Shown: piece after piece, positions 34,526 to 46,060 of the stretch
How the letters are laid out: every line of letters begins with the position of its first letter
How positions within the stretch are numbered: the first letter of the stretch is position 1
Assembly: GCA_949152475.1 (NCBI GenBank)
Contig: OX424559.1
Span: 32,159,119-32,223,118 of the forward strand
Direction: 5' to 3'
From: Terebella lapidaria
Lineage: Eukaryota > Annelida > Polychaeta > Terebellida > Terebellidae
Length of the DNA stretch: 64,000 nt
Notes under the pieces: model-generated
Databases searched by the model: none
What the model was told of the DNA's origin: nothing
The model's input: only the letters and a program-made list of their open reading frames with translations
Program-made: the position numbers and the translations under genes

Positions 34526-36505
34526 TTGCCGTCAAGGCCGGACCTTGACGTGTTAGGCGCGGTAGGCGGAGCTGGCAACGGCTCTACGCCGCGCCCGCCC
34601 GTGTCCAGAATGAGCCCGTGGCAAACGCCAATCTTCCGTGGAACGTCTCCGGACGTCCGGGATCGAGCGCCAGCTACTGCGGGTACTTCCGGACACGCGG
34701 ACCAACGGTACCGGATGCCAAATCCGGCCGGGTGGACTCCTTTGCGAGCCTCCGGCATGGATTCCGGACGGTCCACACCAGGTGGTGTGGTGGACCAGCT
34801 CACCGACGCACTTGGCGAGCTGGCCCCTGAAGGGCGCTATGATTGCGCCCGGTCGCCCCATCAGGGACGACCCGACCGGCGGAACCGTTCCCCTTCTCCG
34901 CAGACACGAGGCTTCTCGGGGCCTTTGTCGGAGAGGGAGAAGTGGCTGATATCCGAGGTGCTTGAACAGTTCAAACACAGTCGGCCACCTCTGAGTGTCG
35001 ATCCGTCGGTCGCTTACAGTCCGGGGATGGCTGGGCCTCCGGCTCCTCCCCAAGTCCTGCCGAGTCCGCAGACGCCAGTGGTCCCCGCAATGGGATCCGC
35101 GCCTGCTCCGAGACTCGGAGGCACCACGCTGGCGACCGCCTCGACCATTCCTACGGCCGGAGTGCAAGCCGCGTGGTCAGCTTACCCTGGTGTGCAGAAT
35201 GTGCCGGGCGGGCAGTGGCAGCAGGTGGCTCCGGCCCCTAGCTATGTCAGCTATGCCGCCCCATCTGGAGCTTACCCAGTAAGTTCGATGGGAGCCCCGT
35301 CCGAGCTTAACCAGGGTGGGAAAGTTGGGAATATGTTCCCGGCAGCGAGCGCGCCCTACCCTGCTCCTACGCCCGCGGCATTTGGGTCTGCACCTGCGGA
35401 CTCCGCTGTCGGAGCAGGTAGTAGCCGCACTTTGCCGCCATACACGGAAGATCCCGGAGGGGGATCCGCCCGTCGGGTCCGGTCCCCAAACTACCATGGG
35501 CCCGACCAATCGTCTTGGCGGAAACACTTCAACGGGGATAACGCCGACTTGGAGGACTATTTACTCCAGGTATGGCGCACCGCCGTGTATGAAGGATGGA
35601 CCCAGGCGGAAGCCGGACACATCCTATCCGGGAGCCTAGAGGGGAAGGCTCTCCGGGTGATGCAGTGTCTGCTGGTGGGGACAGTAACGTTCAGCGAGGT
35701 TGCACGGCAACTACGCCTACTGTTCACGCCGACGACCAACAGGCGGCAGTTTGAACGGGAGTTGAAAGTGCGGACCCGCCTACCGACTGAATCCGTGACA
35801 GAGTTTGCGTTTAACTTGCGCATACTCGGCCGGAGAGCTTATCCGGACATGGAAGCCAGTTGGTTCGAACCGATGCTGATCGATCAGTTCATCGATGGCC
35901 AGCCTTACCATATTTCTTACGGGCTGGCCACCCATGAAAAACGATCGATGGAGGAGGCGATTAACGCCACCCTGGCGATAGAGGTAGCTGTCCGCTCTAG
36001 ACAGATGCCTCCGGCCCCGGCTCCGGCCTCGGCTGTTCCCGCACAGGCGGCGGCACCTCCTCCGGCTCAGGCATCGCAGGTTACTCCGTGGCAGGCCCCG
36101 GCTTATCGGGAGCCCGCCGGAAAACCTAACCCTCAGCGGGTTGGTACGCAGGCGCCCTGCACAGGGACGCCTGCACAAGCGGCACCGGTTGCCGCGTCGT
36201 CCTCGTCCTCGGATGAGTACGACTATGAGGAGTATGATTTCAGCGCCACGCAGATGATTGCGTACTGCGCTGGGATCGACGCTCCGGGACCTGTGGAATG
36301 CTGTGCGTTCACCTCCGGACCAACTCAGAACCGTCCCTGTTATTTCTGCGGAAAGCAGGGGCACTTTTGGCTGAAGTGTCCGGAGTTGTTGGAGCGTCTG
36401 CGGGCACGCGGATACCAGGGGGTTCTACCCAGTCCGCGCCGGAGCAACTACTCCCGGTCTGGTCCCGCAGGACAATCAGGCCGTCCCTCACGGCAGGGAA
36501 ACTGA
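34526..36505 (+). pseudogene. gag region of the LTR element
   Basis: Encodes a Pro/Ala/Ser-rich leader, then a retrotransposon gag-like helical domain at about 35480-35990 (WRKHFNGDN...DYLLQVW, later RRAYPD), a Pro/Ala-rich linker, a short acidic stretch and one CCHC zinc knuckle, CYFCGKQGHFWLKC, at about 36338-36379. The knuckle would bind the element's RNA. The exact start is not clear; the first codon of the longest frame is TTG, not ATG. Minus-strand frames over this span are GC-driven shadows. Confidence 0.75.
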
Positions 36506-36599
36506 ATTCGGACGTGGTGGCGACCAACACTGCATCCGAAGACAGTTGTTCTGTGGTGTCGGATGCCGCCCCACCTACGGATGAACTGGGCGAACCTCA

Positions 36600-39047
36600 A
36601 GTAGATATAACTTCTCCGGAAGCGAAGATACCTTCGATGCCCTGGCCGGGTCGCACTATTTTTGTGTTTTGGGCCTGGCCTCCGGGTATTGGCAGGTTGA
36701 GATGAAGGAGAGCGATAGGGCGAAGACTGCCTTCTTTACCAAAAACGGGCTCTACCAATTCAAGGTAATGCCGTTCGGGCTCTGTAACGCGCCAGCGACG
36801 TTTGAGCGCCTCATGGAGATGGTACTTAAAGGATTCCTCTGGAAGCGATGTATGGTCTACATCGACGATGTCGTCATGTATGGCCGGTCGTTCGAGGAAA
36901 CCCTCACCAACCTCCAGATGGTGCTCCATCGCATCCGCGGAGCAGGCCTTAAGTTGAAACCGAGTAAATGCGAACTTTTCGTGAGGTCCTTCTTGGGCTT
37001 CGCTAGCTATCACCGCCGATTTATTCGCGGCTTTGCGGAGATCGCGTGTCCCCTTACCATCCTCACGGAGAAGGGCGCCGATTTTGTTTGGTCTGCAGAT
37101 CAGGCAGATGCCTTTTCGGAACTCCGGCGAGCTTTGGTAGCAGCCCCGGTGCTGCGGCACCCTCGTCTGGATTGCGAGTTCATCCTGGACACAGACGCGA
37201 GTAACTTTGCACTCGGCGGTGTCCTCTCGCAAGTCGTGGACGGGCAAGAGCGGGTAGCAGCTTATGCGAGTGTGGCCTTGAGCCGCTCTCAAATGAACTA
37301 CTGTACCACGCACCATGAGTTGCTCGCGGTTGTTACGATGACTAAGCGCTTCCGGCACTATTTGTTGGGGCGCCATTTCCGCTTGGGGACTGACCACAGT
37401 TCGCTGAGATGGCTCCTTAACTATAGTGAGGCCGACGGCTTGGTGGCACGGTGGCTTGTCAAACTCCAGGAGTATGACATGCAAATTGAGCACCGTGCCG
37501 GTAAGTTGCACGGCAACGCGGACAGACTGTCCCGTTGTCATAAGTGCAAGAATCCTGGCTGTGCAGGGATGGCCCCATTCCAGCACACCGCGGATTCTTC
37601 CTCAGACTCGGAATTGGACCTTCCGGGAAGGCCGCAGGCCGCCGCACCCTCTAACACCACGGCGGCCGGACCAGCAAGAGTTCACTCCCGCGCGAGGACC
37701 CGCCGCTACCGGCGTTGGCGTCACGCATTTGAAGCGGAGGTGCGGCTCGGCTCTAGCGAGTCTTCCTCGAGTCCAGCGGTGTACTCCTCGTGGGTAACCA
37801 CCACGTCCTCGGGCGAGTCTGAGTATGAGCGGTCCTTGCCCCCTGTGGTGATGGCCGCTGCGGTGCAGCCGGACGTGTCGGATGGGGAGCCTAATTACCT
37901 AGATGACTACTCTCCGGCGCAGTTGGCTGCGAAGCAGAGAGCTGACAGTGCTCTGGCACCGGTAATTCAAGCCCTTGAGGCCGGCCAGAAACCCTCTAAG
38001 GATGAGCGGAAAACCTACAGGGAGGAGACCCAGTCTCTTATCTCCCAGTGGGAAAGACTCTCCTTGAGGGATGGCCTCTTGTACCGGCGCTATGAGCCAC
38101 CGAGCCCACTGCCGCCTATATGGCAGTTGGTGCTTCCGGCGGAGCTGCGGAAAGAGGTGCTCCATCAGTTGCACGACCTCCGGGTGACCAGTCACTTGGG
38201 AATCCGGAGGACTGTCCATAGGCTACAACAGCGCTTTCACCGGCCTGGTAGTGGTTTGGACGTGCAACGATGGTGCGCAGCCTGCCCTCGGTGTCAAGCT
38301 CGGAATGGAGTTCCGGCTCCTGGCCGCCACCCCTTAACCACGGTTAAGGCGGGCGCGCCTTTTGATCGGATAGCACGCGATGTTGTATGGCCGGGAGCTA
38401 AATCTGCCTGTGGATATCATGTATCCAACTGCGGCAGAGACCGGCGCAGTACCCCAGTGCAGTCCGGAGTACGTCGAGTGGGTTCGTCGCGCCCTGGCGA
38501 ATGCCCATGATTTCGAGCGAGCGCGCCTGGACAAGTCGGCCATCCGGCAGAAGCGCGGTTATGACGCCCATGCCAAGGGTAGGCCCGCTTTTGCGGAAGG
38601 CGACAAGGTGCGGTATTATTATCCACCGCTTAAGCAAGGCAACAAGTTTGCTAAGCCGTGGATAGGCCCGTTTACAGTACTTAAGAGGGTTACGGTTGGG
38701 TGGAATACCGGATCCGGAGGGACTCCGACCCGGACAAGGTTCTGGTGGTCCACATAGATAACCTGAAGAAGTACGAGGGCCCGCTTGTCATGGATCCGCT
38801 TGTACAAGATGTGGAACCGGATGATGCTCCTTTATTGGATCCGTCCGGTCAGCATCCGCGGACTCCGGAAGAGCGTGTGCGCTGTATGGTGGGTCTTCCG
38901 GACCTCTCTGACCCGTCAGATGACGGTCCGGACGACTTAGAACCAGATCTCGGCGATCTGCAGGTACCCCCACTCCCTCAACCACCTGCGGATGAAGGGC
39001 GGCCACGCCGGAAACCTCGTGCGCCGACCCGATATAGGTGGGATTAA
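36600..39047 (+). pseudogene. pol region of the LTR element, incomplete
   Basis: Reverse transcriptase is recognised by MPFGLCNAPATFERLM and the YIDDVVMY catalytic box (about 36858-36881). RNase H follows (LDTDASNFALGGVL, about 37183), then the integrase zinc-binding region (HLGIRR...CAACPRCQ, about 38190-38310) and an integrase C-terminal region with RYYYPPLKQGNK and VHIDNLKKYEG. The order marks a Gypsy/Ty3 element. It is a fossil with several breaks and is not complete; a protease was not identified. Confidence 0.85.
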
Positions 39048-40769
39048 CGTTCCGCCCATGCGGAGGTGTCTGCGGTATCCATCTATCACACCAGGGATGG
39101 ATTTTAGGTCGTTCCGTGAGGATCCGCACGACTTTCCTCCGTGAGCAGTCACTTAGTGGCTATCTCCGGAGTTGAGGGTCTGCGGACATCTTTGCGTCGT
39201 AACGCCGCCGCTCTGCATCCGCCCTCCCATAGTTTCCAGCGCCAGGGACGTGCAGATGGCCTGTTCGCACATTGTGGACGGCTGTCCGGCGTAATCCGCA
39301 CAACGGTTACGCTGGCCGGACGAATTTACTGATCCGGCCGGAGCCCCTGTTCCCGGAACAGCCTCTTATGTGGCCAGACTGAGGTTGGGATTTACGTCCG
39401 CTACGGGAGAAGCGCCTTCCCACGGATTTGGGGAACTGGCTAATGGACGCGGGGATAGTGTCCGGACGTGCGGATTGACGTCCGCGGTTCGTCCGTGTGA
39501 CTCGTCCGGCACTCCGGACGCTTTAAGATGACGCACTTCGGTGTAGTTATCCCCCGTGCGCCACTACTATCAGCGTTATAGTAGACTAAGGTTTCATGCG
39601 GCAGGAAACCGTTTACCATTATTTTTAATGGACCGGCTGTTAAGTCCACGCGTGCGGACCAGCCGCGGTAGTGGGGGACGCTTATTTTCGTCCGGATTGC
39701 ACCTTATAATACGCGGTCCGGCCGGGATGACCGGATCCCCGGCCCCTTTCTAAGAAGGGGGTCGTATTGTACATGCACAGCATACTTGGTGGCTTTTAAT
39801 CCCTATCATTATCATCGGATAAGGTCAATATGCCAAATATATGGTGGGCGTTCGTCCTGGACTCCGTCCGCGGGCAGCTGTGGACGTCCACCGGCTATTG
39901 ATTTCACCATGTTAGGGATCCTCTAGATTGGGCGCCAGCATGACAGGTACGTCCCCCTAGCCATAGAGGCTAAGGCCCATGCCGGCTCCGCGTCTAATTT
40001 ATTGGTTCCGCGCTCCGGTAGTCGTTTGGATAGGCTCTAGGTTGGACCAGACATAGCTCCGCGGTCGGGCTGCACGTTGGGGTTGCTGGTGGGCGCGTTG
40101 CAAACGCCCATAGGGCGCCCAATTGTCTGTCCGGCTGCCATGGGCACGTCCGATCGCCTTTTAAGCGGACCAGCGGCTATGGGGAGTGGTTTTGTTTATT
40201 TTCCATCTCATGTTATAATTTTGAGTGGATTATATAAGCCACAAGTGTGCGGCATGTCTCTGGAGAATTCTGTTCTTGCTAAGTTAATGACACAATTGAG
40301 ACAAGTTTGGGAAATTTCCTTTCCGGTGCAATAGAGGGGTGTAAGGAATTGCGTTAATTTTGACAGTGACAGTTTGATGTGATATCCGAAAAGACTGGAG
40401 AATAACAATTTATTGTTGTTTTCGTCTGACATATTCGTACCAGCCACAAGTTAGTGGTTACTGTCAATTTTAAGCCCAATTTCTACCTTGCTGGGGTGAT
40501 TAATTTCACGTCATTTACCGCCAGTGCGGAAGCTTTAGCTAATGACTGATTTTAATTACTGTATGATATTTGCGAGGTCCCCCGGGATAGAAATGTGCAT
40601 TTTCTACCCGTATACATGGAGTGTGAGGAGAACCGGAGGGAAATGATTGCACCTGCATGAGTTATAGTGCTTGAATTTTTGGATCCGGGCAGTGTGTCGT
40701 TATGACCGGGGACAGAAGTCTACAGCGACGCCGCGTGCACTGTGCGTGCAGAATAGCTGCCGATATTTG

Positions 40770-40802
<33 letters not shown>

Positions 40803-41616
40803 GTACCCGGATTATTTATTTAATCTCCAGATGTTTGGCGCATTTGTTTTGTGCCACTCGCGTTTTGTCCGCTGTTGCAGCGCTGGCTCCTGTGAGATCC
40901 GCGTGGCCGGCGTTTGAGATGCGAGTGTTCATGCCGGTGGTGTATTCCCTAGGCGGGTCATGTCCAGAGATGTGCGGGTGGACGGGTGTCTATATGTGTT
41001 TGTGGATGTCCGCCTGTCTGCGCGTCTCTACACTGGCCTGCCCGGGTAGTAGTATACCGATACTGGCAGTGAGCGCGGCTTGCGACAGCTGTCCGCAGGT
41101 GTATGTATGTCTGTCAGGCATATGTATGTCCGTGCGGACGAGCCGGAGTCGCTTCCGCGGCTCCGCCCTGCCTCAGATCCGTCCTGCGGGTCTGGGGTGC
41201 CGGTCGGTAGGGCGGCCGGCAACACTCTTTAGAGGTACTACCACTTTTGATCACTCGGTGTGTCGTTTTACAAAATTTCTAAATTTAAAGTTTAACCTTA
41301 AAGATCTTCCAAAGACTCGGCACACCGTCCCTTTCGACAGATGACCTTCCAAGGTCATCAACCTTTTTGGACTACCTCGGTCGAAATTTTAGCTTGTTTA
41401 TTAGGGTATTCCAAATTGCAAAAGCGTGTTATAGTTTACTCCGTAAGTCCAGGGGTCGTTCCCCATTCTTCCAAAAGGGACTCTTAAAGTCCTGGTCTGT
41501 TGCGCTGTGACTTCTGGGTACTGCTCACCTTGCTTCCTTCGGTCCGCCATGCGATGCCTCCGTCGTGTTTCGGGGGTTTTGGGCGTAGGCGGAGCATATT
41601 GGGGACCAACATTGTA
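39048..41616 (+). other. 3' non-coding region of the LTR element
   Basis: About 2.5 kb, rich in TCCGGA and GTCCG, with a (TA)n tract at 40772-40798. No env-like frame: none of the open frames has a signal peptide, transmembrane anchor or recognised motif. Confidence 0.6.
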
Positions 41617-41628
41617 AGAAGGGGGTAA
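41617..41628 (+). other. Polypurine tract
   Basis: AGAAGGGGGTAA abuts the 3' LTR, the expected plus-strand priming site. A similar AAGAAGGGGG lies far upstream at 39752. Confidence 0.65.
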
Positions 41629-42026
41629 TGTGGCGATTTTGCCCTAAGATCACGGCAGGTGATTGTAAACACACATCCCATTTGTATGGCCTTTGTTTTG
41701 ACACAGCTCCGTTCGAGCGTGCGTTGCCACGGCGACGCTTTGTAATTTACGTTCCAGTAAACTATAACAATGGTTTGATCATGCTGCGCGTGCTGTCTCT
41801 AGTTTGTGGTGTATTATATATACACTGCGACAGTGCCGTCGGCGAGTCCGGAGAGCAATATGCCCACGTGTACGGGTTCCGTGGGGCCGCTCCCATGATC
41901 TCTCGGGCTCTACACACGGCTACATTGCCATTATGATCCGGGCTCGTTCCGGACGGACTGATACCTGGTTGGGATACCTGTAGGGTAACCCCCCGGGCGC
42001 CCTGTACTGGGTGTCCGAACGTTACA
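41629..42026 (+). repeat. 3' LTR, 398 bp
   Basis: Same ends as the 5' LTR, but about 330 bp shorter. The shared segments align with about 4% difference by eye. Confidence 0.92.
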
Positions 42027-42510
42027 TAACTAAAGACAATTTCTAACAGTACATTTCCAGATGTAAATTGAGGCAACTTTCTTATTTTCCCATGTCACAA
42101 TACAACCTTAGTTTTGGTGGTATTTTACAGTGAGGTGCCATCGTCTACAATAAATCAATGCAGCATCTAAAAATATTTCAGTTCTTTTTTCAATTTCGGC
42201 TAGCACAATAATATCATCTGCAGATAACAAGACAAATATCCTCAGGAAAATTTAAATGTCAATATCACTCAGAAAGCTTTCAATATCTTGGCTCAAGACA
42301 ATCAGACCTATATAAACGTTACTAAGGCTGTTCTCAAAATCGTTCAGATATATAGCAAACAATAAAGGTGACAGCTTCTCTTGTCGAACACCAATATTAC
42401 CAACAAAATAGTCAGAAAACTTGTTTTTTGATAGTTTCACACATAATTTAGCATTAAAATACAGTATGTTCCATAGAATTTTAGGATGTTCCATTATAAG
42501 GTGGGGCGCC
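42027..42510 (-). pseudogene. LINE fragment 1: middle of reverse transcriptase
   Basis: On the minus strand it reads LCVKLSKNKFSDYF, NIGVRQ, LSPLLFAIYLNDFENSLSN, then a degenerate ADD box (SADDIIVLAE, where a LINE has YADD) and LIYCRRWHLTV. These are successive reverse-transcriptase blocks of a non-LTR element of the same family as fragment 2. It overlaps fragment 2 over about 230-270 bp at roughly 80-85% identity, so the two are separate copies, not one copy split. Stops and frame shifts show it is dead. The LTR element inserted at its downstream edge. Confidence 0.75.
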
Positions 42511-44163
42511 TTAACTTCCTCATATGGCCCGATACATAGGCCAGAACAGCGAAAAATGGCATGATATGCACAACTGGCCTCTGGGGCCAAAATGTTTGTA
42601 CATAGTCCTCAGATTTTAGATATACATACACTCATATAAGACGTCTGATATGAGGCATCTTTTGGTGACATGGAACTTGACCTAAGATGACCTTGAATGT
42701 TCGAGGTAAAATTGATTGATGTAGACACACTGTTTGTAGATGAAGCTTAGGTTTGTATTATAGGGATATATTCACATCAGATGGTTTATTTGGTAACCTT
42801 GCTCCTTCATAATGGGAAATGTATGGAATGAATGCCTAGAACACTTCGAGTAAACCTTAAATATTGGCATCCTCAAATGGGAAGTCACCTGAAGTGACTT
42901 CTGTGGAGACTTTGAATTGGACATTCAGTGATTATGAAAAGTCTAAATGACAATTTTGAATAACAAAAAATCAGTTGTGGCTCAACACCATACATTTCTC
43001 CAGTAAGCTTTCTCCAACTAGTGTGTATGGCCGTCGGAGTGGATACTCTCCTTGCACAACCCCCTTGCGGGAGTTAAACCACCACAGCTCTCATTCACGA
43101 TCGCGCGTCAGTAACCACAGTTATGTCCAGAGTGGTCCATGCACAAGCGCACGACCACGCCATCTCATTATTCCACCACGCCATCCCATTATTCCATGCA
43201 CAAGCGCACGACCACGCCATCTCAGCGCATGGGCCTCTGTGTGTGATGTGATAGTTCCGGGTGTAGGGTGACTCATAGTCACAAGACCAATTATCCAGCC
43301 GTGTGACTGGTTTTAACTTTCATTATATTCGAGACTGTGGTTGTTGCTCGTGGACGGGAGAATTTTAATATATACACTTGGTTTGTGCGAAAATTTATGG
43401 GCGGAGATTTTGGGGGGGGGGGGAGGGGCGGAGGGGGGGGGGCTGTGCCTCTGAGAAAAATTGTTAGATGACCGTACTTATAGTCCTATAAACTATAGAC
43501 ATAGCATTGCGTACGTCTTCTGTTAGCCGTACATCGTCCACATGGTTAAACGTGTTTGAAGGGTATTAGGGATGAACTGCTACTTTAACGTTGACCTTCT
43601 TCCAATTTTTCATTTTCATCGATACTTCGGAAATGAATATATTTTCATACTCGTCACTCTGGAGAAAAACATGTTGTATGTTATTGAGGATGAACCTTTT
43701 CCTTGACCTGAAACTTGACCTGAGTCGGCATTTCTCATTTACAGACTCATCGCCCTAGATAAATATGTTTAAGAGTATTAAGGATTTGTCCAGTAGTTGT
43801 GTATGGTTGTAATAATGATAATATTAGTTAGTTTATATCAATGATTTGCCATGTGTCGCTAATGAAATTATCAGTAATGGTGAGGGTATTAGCAAAGAAT
43901 CATAGTATTCCATTCTCTTGACAATCCTTACGAAAACAGAATGATAAACTAAACAAGAATATTCATTGAGGATACTGATGAAAAACGCTGACGGGGCAGT
44001 CATGATATTTGTGTCTGTATTTATAGATTTGGAGAGGCGGGGATGAACAGAGGGGGAATACATATCAGCAGTCGCTCGCAACCGGATGCCATAATTTTTG
44101 GTTTGCTATCACGGTACAAAAACTAGAATACATAAAGTTTATATTGTTTGCCAGCGAGCAGCC
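42511..44163. other. Non-coding; decayed TIR-family body and small repeats
   Basis: 42600-42960 resembles the internal part of the GGTTACCGGAC family (TGACCTAAGATGACCTTGAA, GAAGTCAC). At about 43140-43230 the block GCACAAGCGCACGACCACGC is directly repeated. G-runs lie at 43411-43440. 43560-43790 resembles the 147-bp tandem unit seen at 63.5 kb. No gene. Confidence 0.5.
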
Positions 44164-44412
44164 ATGGGTGTGGATCTTGCCACATATCGAGCTCGTATTG
44201 GCGGTCACTACCACCGCCTGGTCAACGCTGCTCTATCCACTGGACCTGTGCTGACAGGATGGGTGATCTTCTGGATCCTGGTTGGTACCCTACTGCTCAT
44301 CAGTGGCCTCGATCCTGATCCATTCATCACGGCCTGTGTGGTGGCTATCACCGTTTTCTGGGTCGTACAGTCCAACAGGCACTTGCCACATTCCAGCGGT
44401 GTTGAGAAAAAG
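44164..44412 (+). CDS. Candidate first coding exon of a small membrane protein
   Basis: An ATG in an excellent context (GCAGCCATGGGTG) opens exactly 83 codons, ending at a strong donor (AAAAAG/GTGAGATG), phase 0. The product begins MGVDLATYRARIGGHYHR, then two hydrophobic helices at residues about 32-49 (GWVIFWILVGTLLLISGL) and 54-70 (FITACVVAITVFWVVQ), then a polar NRHLPHSSGVEKK. A helical hairpin in a membrane is likely. The leader resembles, from memory, N-termini found on some transposon-encoded proteins of marine invertebrates, so a mobile-element origin is possible. No continuation exon was found; repeats start within 130 bp of the donor. The longer frame from 44098 lacks such a good start. 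Confidence 0.5.
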
Positions 44413-45189
44413 GTGAGATGTGAAATATCTTAGCTTGCTGCCGTACGATATGACCTGATATGATCAAGTCATTGTTTGGCATTTTTCAGGTCATCGGTCA
44501 AGGATCTGGTATACATCTGTCGGCTTTGTTTTTAGGTTATCGAATGATCGTATATTTCTGAAATTTTGTACAAAAATACCTAAAAAAAATTCCAGGAAAT
44601 TTTCTGATTGTCGCTTTTAAAAAAAATGGCGGCCATTTCGACTGAAAAATTGTTTAGACTATAGTGGCCATTTTCTCAACGTTTTTTGGTTACCGGACTT
44701 CTGGTCTGACATCCTAGTGACATAGTGTTGCGTCCGTCGTTGAATGTTTCTGAAATTATGCACAGAAATGCCTGAAATATTATGAGGGGGTATTTTTTAG
44801 TTTTTAGGTTACCGGATCTATGGTCCGATAATCTATTGAAATTCAAGAAGGGGTTATTTTGTAGTATTTTTATTTTTGCATTTTTTTCAAAATGACGGCC
44901 ATTTTCACCGAAAAACGGGCAATTTCTGATTTGGCGGCCATTTCCTCAAAAACTGTTCAGACAGTTTTGAGATTTTTGTTTCAAAACATTGCTCTCATAT
45001 ACCTCTGTGACGTGTATAAGTTTGGTTGCCCCTGAATCGCCGGTCTGCGTGTGACGGCCATTTCCATGTACCAAATGGGACTTTCCCATGTTACATTATC
45101 CTATGCTTTATAATGGGACACATTATGCCTACTATCTCACTTAATATTGAGATTAGAGACTAGTAATCAATAATGAACATATAGGAAAT

Positions 45190-46060
45190 GATATATGCTG
45201 ATTATTGTCATGACCTTGAATTTGACCTCTGACCTTATTTTCAAGCTCAGAGCACATAATGGCTAATATCTCGCTTATAATCGACTTTACAGCACAGGAA
45301 TCACTTGTGCACATATATGAAACGATAAAATCCGAATATTCTGATGACCTTGAATTTGACCTTTGACCTCATTTTCAAGGTCAAAGAACAAAATAGCTGA
45401 TATCTCGTTATTATCCACTTTACAGCCTGGGATTAAATTATGGACGTATAGGGAATGAAATATGCCGAATATTCTGATGACCTTGAATTTGACCTTTGAC
45501 CTCATTTTCAAGGTCAGACACAAAATGGCTAATATCTCACTCATTTTCGACTTTACAGCTTAGGAATCAATTGTGAACATATAGGAAATGATATAGTTCA
45601 AATATTGTGATGACCCTGGATTTGACCTTTGACCTCATTTTCAAGGCCAAAGAACAAAAAGACTAACATCTCGCTTATTATCGACTTTACAACTTGAGAA
45701 TCAGTTGTGGACTGATAGGAAATGATATATGCTGAATTTTGTCGTGACCTTGAATTTGACTTTTGACCTCATTTTCAAGGTCTCACATGACAACTTAGCT
45801 AAAATTTTGTTTATTATAAAATTTACAACTTAGGATTCTGTTGTGGACATACAGCAAATGATATATACTGAATAATCTGATGACCTTTAATTTGACTTTC
45901 GATTTCATTTTCAAGGTCACAGAACATACAGACTAATATCTGTCTTATTACTGAATTTACAGCTTAGTAAGCAGTTGTGAACGTATAGGAAATCATATAT
46001 GCTGAATACTTTTGTGACTTTAAATTTGACCGTGACCTTATTTTCAAGGCCACGGGACAA
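45190..46060 (+). repeat. 133-bp satellite, seven units, with TGACCT repeats
   Basis: Each unit has TGACCTTGAATTTGACC, TTTGACCTCATTTTCAAGG, ATCTCGCTTATTATCGAC and CATATAGGAAATGATATATG. TGACCTTTGACCT (AGGTCAAAGGTCA on the other strand) recurs in most units. A second, less regular array lies at 48190-48960 and single units at 49240-49480. Confidence 0.9.

Larger units (their letters stand above)
33449..42026 (+). mobile_element. Gypsy-type (Ty3) LTR retrotransposon, broken, about 8.6 kb
   Basis: Parts in order: 5' LTR (TGTGGC...GTTACA), primer-binding site, gag with a zinc knuckle, pol in the order reverse transcriptase, RNase H, integrase (the Gypsy order), a 2.5-kb 3' non-coding region, a polypurine tract and 3' LTR. 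No env was found. The body is GC-rich and dense in TCCGGA, unlike its surroundings. The coding region is incomplete, with a handful of breaks. The shared parts of the LTRs differ by about 4% by eye, so the insertion is of moderate age. It sits inside a LINE fragment; a probable 4-bp target duplication (TAAC on the right, TAAA on the left) flanks it. Confidence 0.9.

Noticed and set aside
34198-35827. Long minus-strand frames opposite the gag region
   Set aside because: GC-rich antisense shadows; no motif, and the plus strand has clear gag features.
39141-41344. An env gene in the LTR element
   Set aside because: No open frame there has a signal peptide, anchor or family motif.
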